Origin: Closterium sp. Naga37s-1
Lineage: Eukaryota > Streptophyta > Zygnematophyceae > Desmidiales > Closteriaceae
Assembly (NCBI GenBank): GCA_947471745.1
Contig: CANJKZ010000142.1
Coordinates: forward strand, 1,054,001-1,118,000
DNA length: 64,000 nucleotides
Direction: 5' to 3'
The number at the start of each line of letters is the position of its first letter. Positions within the stretch are counted from its first letter, which is position 1. The notes below the pieces were generated by a model. The model did not search any database. It saw only the letters and a program-made list of their open reading frames with translations, and was not told the origin of the DNA. The translations under genes were made by a program, and so were the position numbers. Of the stretch, positions 29,753-39,488 are shown one piece after another.

Positions 29753-30545
29753 CGTCAGGGAGTGGTGTGTTGGCCCCGTCCTCGCTTGGGTGGAGCCAAC
29801 TTTGTGGTCGGGTGAGCGGGAGGTGCAGCCGACCTGCAGCAGTGGGCGACGCCGACTTGGGCGAGCTGGTCGACGGGTTTGGTCGACCTGCACGGGGACA
29901 CTCTGAAGCCGCCGACTATGCGACGCCGGCGGCCGACTTCTACCGGCGGTCGACGATGGGGCTCGTCGACCTAGGAAGAGCGCCGACTTGGAGGGCTCCG
30001 ACTTTGGGAGGTCGACTTGGGCGGTCGATCTGGGAGAGCGTCGACTTGGTGACACCGACCTGGGGAAGCCGGTTGGGTGCAGTGGGGACCGGTAGGCCTG
30101 GTCAACCAGAAGTGGTTGACCTGGGGGAGTGGTCGACGGACATGAGGGGAAGCAGCTGGTCGACCGGGTTATCCAGGCACAGGTGCGCAACAGTCGCCCA
30201 TGTGGTTCTGGCGAAGCCGACCTCAGAGGTGGTATCCCGAGGTTGACGTGTCTAGTCAAACGCAGTCATCGGCACGTGGACGACTTGGCGTTTGTGCTGT
30301 GCACAATACGGGGTGTCATGCGGGTGCAACGTTGTGTAGCCACCTTTCTGCAGCGTTGGCACGCCGTCGACTTGCAGCGTTGGCACGCCGTCGACTTGCA
30401 GCGTTAGCAGGCCGCCACTTTGCTGAAGCGAGGTCGACCTTGCAGCGCTGGAACGCGGTCGACCGTGCTGCGCTGGTAGTCGATTTGCTTGCTTGCTAGC
30501 ATGTGATGTATTCCGTTGTTGCTTTGCTTTATGCGACGTACCTTC
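29753..30545 (+). repeat. C1 5' LTR remnant, GTCGAC-rich
   Basis: Homologous to the D LTRs; contains many GTCGAC and GCCGACTT motifs in both orientations, plus short direct repeats of GTTGGCACGCCGTCGACTTGCAGC near 30355-30400. Its 3' end and the PBS expected after it are deleted: the sequence passes from LTR text to leader without the D-type end. The right boundary is approximate. Confidence 0.7.
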
Positions 30546-30609
30546 AGAGCAGTCGACCTAGGTGTGCCTTACCAATTTCATTCGTAGGACGGCAGCTGTC
30601 CTGGTCGCC

Positions 30610-32487
30610 ATGGTCGACCCCGTAGTTGATACGGGCGTAGCGGACACCCTGGAGACACGACTAGCCGATACGAGGAGACGCCACAAGGTTGGCGAGTATG
30701 GGCCGACCCTCCCCTGACCCTCCCCTTGGAGGTCGTCGAGCTAGGCATCCGCGCAATGTGGGCGACGGAACACCCTTCCGAACCAGTTTCTCCTCGACCG
30801 GTACGCAACGAAGGCAGCAGCGACGAGGAGGTCGACGGAAGTGCTCAAGTCGGTGGCAGCGAGGGCACGAGGAAGATAGGAGTGATCAGGAAAGCCGACT
30901 TCGGTGAAGTCGGCGGGAATCAGGCGCGAGGACTGCAGTCGTCGGCGGCTGCAGGCTCCATGGACGGCGACGTCGGTGGACGCCAAAGCAGTGTGACGTC
31001 GGCGTCCGCGACCCACGTGACGGCGGGTGGGATAGCGCCGACGTACGGCTACTTCAAATTCACGCCGGACAAGATCGCCGTCCCCGTGCCGCTGGTAGGT
31101 CGACATGACCTCTTCAGCTAGAAGGAGGCCGTCGAGCCTCAGCTGGAGATGGCCGGCCTGATGTGCTTCGCCAATGGCAGCGTGGAGACGCCGCCAGAGT
31201 CCAAAGCCGAGCTGCGTGCGGAGTTCCGTGCCGTTTACCTGTTGACCTTCATGATCATCTCGCGGTGCTGCTCACCGGTTGTGCAGATCACCCTGAAGTC
31301 GTGCCGGAGTTACTTGGACGCCGGCCACCAGGTGTGGCAGTTCATCACGTCGACGTACCAGGTCACCGACGACCTGTATATCAGCCAGCTGGAGAAGCAG
31401 ATGACGCACCTGAGGATGGGTGAGCAGGAGACGGCGACCGACTACTGCAACCGAGCTCGGCGGCTTCCTGCCAACATTCGTATGGCCGGCGTCGACTACT
31501 TGACGGCGTCGTACATCACGCACGTCGTCAAGGGACTGCGGAGTGGCTACAACCTCATGCGGCAAATGATGGTGATGCCGGGTATGCGGGAGTCGCTCAA
31601 CGAAGACACCATGACCTCGCACATCATCCGGGACGAGGCGATGTAGGAGGCCGAGGAGTCCACGGAGCTCCGCAGGAGGTTCGTCGCCCACGTCAAGAAA
31701 AGAAGCCGCGCAAGGAGAAGCTATCGACCAAGTCGACGTCAGCGAGGGACGCCGATTCCTCCTCTGGTGGCAAGGGGCGGGGCGACGGGGAGGGGTGCTC
31801 GGTGGTCGGCGTCGTGGAGCGGACCGTCTCGCTGGCGCCGGAGGCCGGTGAGGACTTCCAGGCGGTGGCGGAAGCCGTGCAGGCGAACCCGGCAGTGGTC
31901 CTACTCGATAGCGGTTACTCACACCACCTGATGGGGACGAAGGCGACGTTCGTCGACCTGGAGCCGAGCGGCGACGTCAAACATATGCGTGGCTTCAATG
32001 GGGCGCTGCAGGACGTCCAAGGCCGTGAAACCATCGCCTTGAAAGGAGAGGCCGGGAAGCAGGTGCTCATCGCCGACGTGCTTTACGTTCCGGGCATGCA
32101 GGCGAACTTGCTGTCAGTCGGCCAGCTGCAGAAGAGAGGCGTAACAATGCAGGATGATGGCGACAGAAGGTCGTCCTTGGTCGGGCAAAGTACACTGGCC
32201 GGGACCTCTGTACCGACCTTCGCCCGTGCTCGACGAAGTCGACGTCGCAGACTGAAATGGTGGCTCTGCGGGCGATCGTCTTGGCGACACAGTCGACGCC
32301 GACAAGGTGGCACGCGAGGCTCGCGCACGTCGGCGTCAACACCATCAAGAGTTCGGCAAAGCACGAGGTCGTCATCGGCCTGGACATCAAGCCGTCAGCA
32401 GGCACCAACTCTCCGTGTGTCTCGTTCGTCGGCGGGAAGCTGGAGCGGCACACCTTCCCCGACAAGGGCTCAGACGCCGACGACGCT
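30610..32487 (+). pseudogene. C1 gag-protease-integrase fragment
   Basis: Gag starts MVDPVVDTGVADTLE at 30610, is disturbed by a 12-bp CTGACCCTCCCC-type insertion near 30710-30722, continues to a TAG at 31644-31646 (CAG to TAG). An internal TAG also occurs at 31120 (SW to S stop). The region that encodes the zinc knuckle in D is missing, so the text passes from RRRFVAHV to the KPRKEK block. Protease box LLDSGYSHHLMG is near 31906-31940 and GAG-pre-integrase WHARLAHVG near 32310. Non-functional. Confidence 0.85.
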
Positions 32488-32678
32488 TCTTGTACGAAAT
32501 TCTCGCACATGCCCTCCATGCATGTTCAGACATCAGTACGAGAGGAATTTAGAATCAAATCGCAGAACTTATTTTTACTTACCAAAATCGGCGTGGTTGT
32601 CTTCGTCCCTGGTTGTTTTTCGAGATTGGTTAAGTAGCGAGTTGAGACAGGAAGTGTAAGTAGGCTCTAATGACCAAG
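32488..32678 (-). pseudogene. G element gag N-terminus and leader, copy 2
   Basis: Antisense. Only the first residues of the G Gag (MEGMCENFVQE) remain before the duplication breakpoint at 32487, followed on the plus strand by the leader and the degenerate PBS (minus strand CTTGGTCATTAGAGCC next to the LTR). No ORF of note. Confidence 0.6.
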
Positions 32679-33020
32679 TGTGGGAGGATCGAGACTTCTC
32701 TTCAATATTGAATCATGCAACTGGGTACAACAACGCGGTTGTATGTAGGTAGGATACAAAGCAAGTAACCAGAGTGTTACATGAACGTACCGAGGCTCTA
32801 GAACCGGCAGGAATCGAGCCTTCTCGAATCAGTAGCGTCATTAGGTGCACAGTCATGCATGCGCAAGGTCATACGAGATGGTGCGAAGAAAAATGAGAAC
32901 CAAGTATAGAAGCTGTGCGTGCAATATTATTTGGTGCTATAACAAAAAATAAATAGAGAGGGTAATCAAAAACAAAAAAGTGCAGGACGAAAGAAATGAA
33001 AGTAGAAATAAGATCATTCA
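32679..33020 (-). repeat. G element LTR, copy 2 (antisense)
   Basis: 342 bp, same ends as 15667-16008 (TGTGGGAGG to ATCATTCA on the plus strand), closely similar throughout; inside the second duplication unit. Confidence 0.65.
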
Positions 33021-33656
33021 AAAGAAAAGGAAAGCCTGCTCGAGCTGCCTGTCGTCCTGGACATCATTGCCAAATGTAGGAGCACCCACGAGGGACTGAG
33101 GACGGGCAGGAGCAGAAGCCGACTGAGTGGCGTAGTCAAGGCGGCGAGTGGAGGCAAAGTCAGTGACAAACATCAACGAAAGCCGAGATATACGAGGGAG
33201 AAACAGTGGAGTCAATAATCAAGGAGGAAAATATATGTGAGACTGTAGGGCGAGCGGCACGAAGAAATTCCGAGAACGGAAGAGGAGGGGCAGTAAGGGA
33301 TGACTGAGGAGGTAATGATAGAAAAATATACGAAACACAAGGGGGAAGAGTGAAAGACGGGAACATGAGACGAAGGACGAGCACGAGGGGCATGACGAGG
33401 AAAGGGGGAAGAGACAAGAGACGGGTCAGGCAGGAGAGGAGGAAACAGCTGTGAACGAGGTGGAAAACAAGCCGGAGACAGGTCCGGGAGAGGGAGTGGT
33501 GAGGAGGAGGGAGGACGGAAGTTGCTCGAAGGGTAAGGAAGAACAAGAAGGCAAAGTCCTGTCATAGGCGCCGAGGACTGCGGCTGTCGCTGCTGCTATG
33601 GATGCTTTCGCTACTGCTGATGCTGCTGCGGTCTAGCCGAACGTCTCGGGTATGTG
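33021..33656 (-). pseudogene. Antisense B' linker fragment, copy 2
   Basis: Repeat of 16009-16662 with RLDYATQSASAPARPQSLVGAPTFGNDVQ on the minus strand and a deletion of about 20 bp near 33350. Abuts the sense B' fragment without an A insertion and so preserves the empty target site. Confidence 0.7.
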
Positions 33657-33669
33657 GCACCTCCAAGGT
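33655..33669 (+). other. Empty (preinsertion) site matching the A array target
   Basis: TGTGGCACCTCCAAGG reads straight through with one CCTCC, whereas the first duplication unit has the 12.66-kb A array between two CCTCC copies. It proves the array arrived after this duplication, or in only one of its products. The inverted copy at about 61262-61273 is also empty. Confidence 0.95.
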
Positions 33670-34090
33670 CCAAACCTCTCGTGGCAGCACCCTCAGAGCC
33701 AGAACCAGCGCCAGCACCTACAGAGCCAGACCCTCCAGTATCTGCACCCCCAGGACCAGCACCCCCAAAGCCAGTATCATCCGTAGCTGCACCTTCTATA
33801 TCAGCACCCACTAAGTCCGCATTCACCGGCCGTTACGACGACAAATACAGCAGCTGGATTGACGCAGAGATGGCATATTGGAAGTCCACAGGCACCTACG
33901 CCGACATAGTTCCTCCTCCTGGGGCGAACATAGTCAATGGCATGTGGATTTTCAGGGTGAAGCGGCCGCCGGGTTCACGCACTGTCTTCAAGGCGTGTTA
34001 CATTGCTCGAGGCTTCAGTCAGCGTCAGGGGGTCGACTTCTTCCAGGCCTTCTCCCCCACCCCAAAAATAAACATTCTCCAGGCGTCAGG
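33660..34090 (+). pseudogene. B' linker end and RT N-terminus, copy 2
   Basis: Same as 29334-29752: Pro/Ala-rich linker then IDAEMAYWKSTGTY ... MWIFRVKRPPGS ... GFSQRQGVDFFQAFSPTPK, broken off by the C2 LTR. In the inverted copy the RT text extends a few residues further (MLRVLL) before the LTR. Confidence 0.85.
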
Positions 34091-34895
34091 AAGTGATGTG
34101 TTGGCCCCGTCCTCGCTTGGGTGGAGCCAACTTTGTGGTTGGGTGAGCGGGAGGTGCAGCCGACCTGCAGCAGTGGGCGACGCCGACTTGTGCGAGCTGG
34201 TCGACGGGTTTGGTCGACCTGCACGGGGACACTCTGAAGCCGCCGACTATGCGACGCCGGCGGCCGACATCTACCGGCGGTCGACGATGGGGCTCGTCGA
34301 CCTAGGAAGAGCGCCGACTTGGAGGGCTCCAACTTTGGGAGTCGACTTGGGCGGTCGACCTGGGAAGGCGTCGACTTGGTGACACCGACCTGGGGAAGCC
34401 GGTTGGGTGTAGTGGCGACCGGTAGGCCTGGTCAACCAGAAGTGGTTGACCTGGGGGAGTGGTCGACGGACATGAGAGGAAGAAGCTGGTCGACCGGGTT
34501 ATCCAGGCAACGAACATCTGCACAGGTGCGCGACAGTCGCCCATGTGGTTCTAGCAAAGCCGATCTCAGAGGTGGTATTCTGAGGTTGACGTGTCTAGTC
34601 AGACGCAGTCATCGGCACGTGGACGACTTGGCGTTTGTGCTGTGCACAAGACGGGGCACAGCACGCCAACCATCTTCGAGCACCTGCGAAGCGGGTGCGC
34701 TGCTGTCATGCGGGTGCAACGTTGTGTAGCCACCTTTCTGCAGCGTTGGCACGCCGTCGACTTGCAGCGTTGGCAGGCCGCCACTTTGCTGAAGCGAGGT
34801 CGACCTTGCAGCGCTGGAACGCGGTCGACCGTGCTGCGCTGGTAGTCGACTTGTTTGCTTGCTAGCATGTGATGTATTCCGTTGTTGCTTTGCTT
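34091..34895 (+). repeat. C2 5' LTR remnant, GTCGAC-rich
   Basis: At least nine GTCGAC palindromes between about 34195 and 34500 with YTGG or CCAR neighbours, and many GCCGAC/GTCGGC variants. Start degraded (CGTCAGGAAGTG), 3' end and PBS deleted as in C1. 34896-34975 is the leader, alignable with the D leader. Confidence 0.75.
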
Positions 34896-34975
34896 CACGT
34901 AACGTACCTTCAGAGCAGTCGACCTAGGTGTGCCTTACCAATTTCGTTCGTAGGGCGGCAGCTGTCCTGGTCGCC

Positions 34976-36489
34976 ATGGTCGACCCCGTAGTTGATACGG
35001 GCGTAGCGGACACCCTGGAGACACGACTAGCCGATACGAGGAGACGCCACAAGGTTGGCGAGTTTGGGCCGACCCTCCCCTTGGATGTCGTCGAGCTAGG
35101 CATCCGCGCAATGTGGGCGACGGAACACCCTTCCCGACCAGTTTCTCCTCGACCGGTACGCAACGAAGGCAGCATCGACGAGGAGGTCGACGGAAGTGCT
35201 CAAGTCGATGGCAGCGAGGGCACGAGGAAGATAGGAGTGATCAGGAAAGCCGACTTCGGTGGACGCCGAAGCAGTGTGACGTCGGCGTCGGCGACCCACG
35301 TGACGGCGGGTGCGACATCGCCGACGTACAACTACTTCAAATTCACGCCGGACAAGTTCGACGTCCCCGTGCCACTGGTAGGTCGACATGACCTCCTCAG
35401 CTGGAAGGAGACCGTCGAGCCTCAGCTGGAGATGGCCGGCCTGATGTGCTTTGCCAACGGCAGCGTGGAGACGCCGCCAGAGTCCAAAGCCAAGCTGCGT
35501 GCGGAGTTCCGCGCCGTTCACGTGTTGACCTTCATGATCATCTCGCGGTGCTGCTCACCGGTTGTGCAGATCACCCTGAAGTCGTGCCGGAGTTACTTGG
35601 ACGCCGGCCACCAGGTGTGGCAGTTCATCACGTCGACGTACCAGGTCACCGACAACCTGTATATCGGCCAGCTGGAGAAGCAGATGACGCACCTGAGGAT
35701 GGGTGAGCAGGAGACGGCGACCGACTACTGCAACCGAGCTCGGCGGCTCCTTGCCAACATGCGTATGGACGGCGTCGACTACTTGACGGCGTCGTACATC
35801 ACGCACGTCGTCAAGGGACTGCGGAGTGGCTACAACCTCATGCGGCAAATGATGGTGATGCCGGGTATGCGGGAGTCGCTCAACGAAGACACCATGACCT
35901 CGCACATCATCCGGGACGAGGCGATGTAGGAGGCCGAGAAGTCCACGGAGCTCCGCAGGAGGTTCGTCGCCCATGTCAAGAAAAGAAGCCGCGCAAGGAG
36001 AAGCTATCGACCAAGTCGACGTCGGCGAAGGACGCCGATTCCTCCTCTGGTGGCAAGGGGAGGGGCGACGGGGAGGGGTGCTCGCTGGTCGGCGTCGTGG
36101 AGCCGACCGTCTCGCTGGCGCCGGAGGCCGGTGAGGACTTCCAGGCGGTGGCGGAAGCCGTGCAGGCGAACCCGGCAGTGGTCCTACTCGATAGCGGTTA
36201 CTCACACCACCTGATGGGGATGAAGGCGACCTTCGTCGACCTGGGGCCGAGCGGCGACGTCAAACATGTGCGCGGCTTCAATGGGGCGCTGCAGGACGTC
36301 CAAGGCCGGGAAGCAGGGGCTCATCGCCGACGTGCTCTACGTTCCGGGCGTGCAGGCGAACTTGCTGTCAGTCGGCCAGCTGCAGAAGAGAGGCGTGACA
36401 ATGCAGGATGATGGCGACAGAAGGTCGTCCTTGGTCGGGCAAAGTACACTGGCCGGGACCTCTGCACCGACCTTCGCCCGTGCTCGACG
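34976..36489 (+). pseudogene. C2 gag and protease
   Basis: Gag reads from MVDPVVDTG at 34976 (the frame is open upstream to 34928) to TAG 35927-35929, where D and CR have a CAG codon. Relative to C1 and CR it lacks about 78 bp (GEVGGNQARGLQSS... region) near 35259. Zinc knuckle region deleted as in C1. After a frameshift the protease box LLDSGYSHHLMG lies near 36186-36220, with Tyr where D has Cys. A further frameshift follows near 36306 (a short deletion after VQGRE). Non-functional. Confidence 0.85.
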
Positions 36490-38079
36490 ATGTCGACGCC
36501 ACCGACTGAAGTGGTGGCTCTGTGGGCGATCGTCTTGGTGACGAAGTCGACGCCGACAAGGTGGCACGCGAGGCTCGCGCACGTCGGCGTCGACACCATC
36601 AAGAGTTCGGCAAAGCACGAGGTCGCCATCGGCCTGGACATCAAGCCGTCAGCAGGTACCAACTCTCCGTGTGTCTCGTTCGTCGGCGGGAAGATGGAGC
36701 GGCACCCCGACAAGGGCTCGGACGCCGACGACGCTTTGACCGTCGTGCACATCCACTTGTGCGGGCCGTTCCGGGTGGCCGCCAAAGACGGCAGCCTCTA
36801 CTTGTTGCTGCTGAAGGACCGCAACATGTGGTTCGTGTGGGTGAGGCCAGTCGACAAGAAGTCTGACGTGCTGCAGGAGTTCGAGAAGTGGCTGCTGGTG
36901 GCTGAGCGGCACACGAAAAAATCAGTGCTGATGTTGCGCTCGGACCACGGAGGGGAGTTCCTCGGGAAGCAGTTCATCGACTTCGTGGACAGCAAGGGCA
37001 TCGTCCACGACTTGACCTGCCCGTACGCACCGCAGCACAACGGCATGGCCAAACGGGAGATGCATACGGTGGTCGAGTCCGTGCGGACGATGCTGCTGCA
37101 CATGGGCGTGCAGCACCACTGGTGGCACCTCGCTCTGTGGCAGGCCGTCTGGGTGTGCAATTGCTTAGGGAGGTCGACGATGCCACCGGGGACGACGCCG
37201 TACCAGCTGCTGACCGGCAAGAAGCCGAACTTGACGCTTGCTCGTGTGTGGGGTTGCATGGCGCAGTTCCTGGTCTCCGAGCAGCAGCTCGGTGGGAAGT
37301 TGGCGCCGAAGGCCAGGTGGGGCCTTCATCTCGGCGCGTCGGAGGAGAGCAAGGGCTGGGAGGTCCTCGACCTCACCGACAACAAGGTGGTCACTACATC
37401 AGACGTGGTGTTCTATGAGACCATGTCGCTGAAGGTGTGGAAGTCGGAGCACGGGCCAGCGTCAGGTCGGACGCTGGCCAACCCGCTGGCAGACACTTTG
37501 ACAGCGACACTTCTCTTGCTCGCCGAGGTCGGCGAGCTCGCTGACGAGGACGCTGAGGACGTCCTCCCTCTTTCCCCTTCCCCTGCTCCTCCTGCCCCAC
37601 CCCTTGTGGCCGACCTGCGTGAGCCAACACTGACGTCGGCCTTCGGCGATAAGGGGGGCAGTGGGGCGTCGCCTGTGGCACCGGCCAACAGCATCACCGG
37701 CGGCCGACGTGACGTCCAGCACGGCGATGTGAAAGTGAAGCCGCCAACGACAGGAGAGCAGCAGGGAGTCAAGAAGCCGCCGATAGGGGAGACGTCGGCG
37801 ACGGAGGCGTCGGCAGGGAAGCCGCCGAAAGGGGAGCAACCAGCAGTGAAGCCGGCCGAGGAGCCGTCGGCGACTCGCCAGTCGGCAGGGGAGCCGACAA
37901 CAGGGGAGAAGTCGGTCAAAAGCCGACCCTGGTGCAGCAGGGCAATGACGGGGAGCAGTTGGGGGGGGAGCAGTCCACCGACAGCAACGTGGTGGAGGTG
38001 CAGGCCGACTACGGGGGCCGCCGGAGCGGCTGACCTACCACGTCTACCTCCCACGATCCGCCTATACCACACTGCCTGA
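36490..38079 (+). pseudogene. C2 integrase and linker
   Basis: A 529-codon frame without stops but with no link to gag or RT. GAG-pre-integrase WHARLAHVG (near 36561), integrase core, then GCMAQFLV and a low-complexity linker with PTTGEQQ/PPIGETS-type repeats (37730-37920). The first catalytic Asp is His (VVHIHLCGPF, near 36750; D has VVHIDLCGPF) and the third catalytic Glu is Lys (GMAKREM, near 37045; D has MAEREM); only the middle Asp in SDHGGEF is kept. So even if translated it would not integrate DNA. Confidence 0.88.
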
Positions 38080-39132
38080 CGATGAAGACGCCGATGTCGA
38101 CCTGCCTGAGATCGACCCCGACATTCACGCCGACCCCGAGGACCACTGGGACATCACGACGATTACGGTGAAAGAGGCGTTGGCGAGCTAGAAGGGCAAG
38201 GCGGTGAAGGCCGTCATGGACGAGGAGATCCTCAACCTCATCGCCAACGACAAGTGGGATCTGGTTGAGCGGCAACATCATGAAGAATTGCTGGGTGCTG
38301 ATGACGAAGGACCACATTGACGACACCGTCGAGCGCGAGAAGGCGAGGCTGGTCGTGAAAGGCTTCACGCATGTGTATGGCGCTGGCTACGACGAGACGT
38401 ATGCGACGGTCGAGAGCTACGTTACGCTGAGGATCTTCCTCAGCATCATTGCCATCCTCGACTTGCACCTGATGCAGCTCGACATGAAGAACGCCTTCCT
38501 GGAGAGCAAGCTCAACCGGGTGCTGTACAAGTACCAGCCGGACTACTAGAACGACGGGACCGGCCAGGTGTGCAAGCTGCTGAAGAGCCTGTACGTGCTG
38601 AAGCAGTCGCCTCTGCTGTGGTACAAGGCGCTCAACAACGTGGTGGTCGGCGCCGACTGGAAGAAGAGCCAGGTCGACGAGGCGTTGTACATCAAGGTCG
38701 GCGACGACGGCGTGACCTGCTGGGTGCTGGTCTACGTCGATGACCTGATCGCCGCCAGCAGCAGCACCGAGATGCTGAAGGGTCTGATAGAGCTGCTGGA
38801 GGACGCCTTCGAGCTGCGCGAGATCTCACTGGTGGTGAAGTACCTCGGGCTAGAGACTGTGCGCGACAGGCCGGCGCAAAAGCTGTGGCTGCACCAGCAA
38901 AGCTACGCCGACAAGCTGCGCAGGCGTTTCATTGACGAGGAGCAGACCGGGCGAGTGTCGAAGACGCCGGCCTCCATCGACGCCAAGGAGGATCATGAGT
39001 GCGAGGAGGAGGAGTACCGGCAGATCGTCAGCTCGCTGCAGTTCGCGGCGACGACGACGAGGCCGGACATCGCCTTCGCCTGCAGCAAACTGGGGAGCGG
39101 CCTCACGGTGAGGAGTGACCAGCACTGGCATG
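38080..39132 (+). pseudogene. C2 reverse transcriptase and RNase H start
   Basis: RT text from EIDPDIHADPEDHWD through KEALAS-stop (TAG at 38189-38191), a frameshift near 38270, QLDMKNAF, a TAG at 38547-38549 (PDY-stop), LKSLYVLKQSPLLWY, the active-site YVDDLIAASS (about 38731) and RPDIAFACSKL. RNase H is interrupted immediately after RSDQHW by the family B LTR. The PDY stop is shared with the inverted copy. Confidence 0.88.
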
Positions 39133-39488
39133 TGTTAGAATGTGAAGTGACGGAATGATGAATGACTAACAGGATTGGGAGTACAAGTATGAAACCCTAG
39201 AATGTTGTACCCTCTAAGGCTAGCCGCACAATAGCCTACAGAACAGAACATACAATGTTTGACACAGCCGGATAGCAAAGTGGGGGATAGCTAATACAAC
39301 GAACGGTCCCAAGACAAGTCAGGCAAGAACACAAAGCAATGCAAATCCCAGGGTGGATCTCAAGGATTCCACACACTCCAAGCAAGCAAGCGGCCACAAG
39401 GTCAGTTCACATGCAAAGTTTATAATAACAATTGCAGTACACTGATTACAACCTAGCAGGTGCAAACATGCAGGTATAATGATATATA
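39133..39488 (-). repeat. Family B 3' LTR, left arm (antisense)
   Basis: Plus strand starts TGTTAGAATG at 39133, exactly where C2 stops; minus strand therefore ends ...CATTCTAACA. The inner edge is approximate (no clear polypurine tract next to the RNase H stop). It matches 55344-55699 inverted almost perfectly, including the same junction with C. Confidence 0.75.

Larger units (their letters stand above)
29753..32487 (+). mobile_element. C1: truncated family C copia element
   Basis: LTR remnant from 29753, leader, gag (ATG 30610), protease and the first part of integrase, cut at 32487 inside integrase where the G/B' sequence of the next tandem unit begins. The first unit of a direct duplication; the second is C2. 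Shares with C2 a degraded LTR start (CGTCAGGGAGTG instead of TGTCAAC) and the gag stop, which the inverted copy CR lacks. Confidence 0.85.
32488..36740 (+). repeat. Second unit of a 4.25-kb direct duplication
   Basis: The unit starts CTTGTACGAAATTCTCGC, equal to 15477 onward, and repeats the G LTR, B' fragments and C gag-integrase up to GACGCCGACGACGCTTT at about 36740. The first unit is 15477-32487, interrupted by the A array. The join at 32485-32488 has CTT microhomology between the C integrase and G gag sequences. Beyond 36740 C2 continues, so the duplication ended inside integrase. Confidence 0.85.
34091..39132 (+). mobile_element. C2: family C copia element cut by family B
   Basis: LTR remnant 34091-34895, gag ATG 34976, integrase, linker, RT and the start of RNase H; ends at 39132 in RSDQHW, where the antisense family B 3' LTR begins. 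3' part and 3' LTR absent. C was inserted into the B' RT gene, and B later into C. Inverted copy: 55700-60802. Confidence 0.9.

Noticed and set aside
30129..30499. Short open frames in the C1 LTR (for example 92 and 99 codons with repeated RWHAVDLQ)
   Set aside because: They arise from repeated GTTGGCACGCCGTCGACTTGCAGC words within the LTR; no start context, homology or conservation in the other C/D LTRs.
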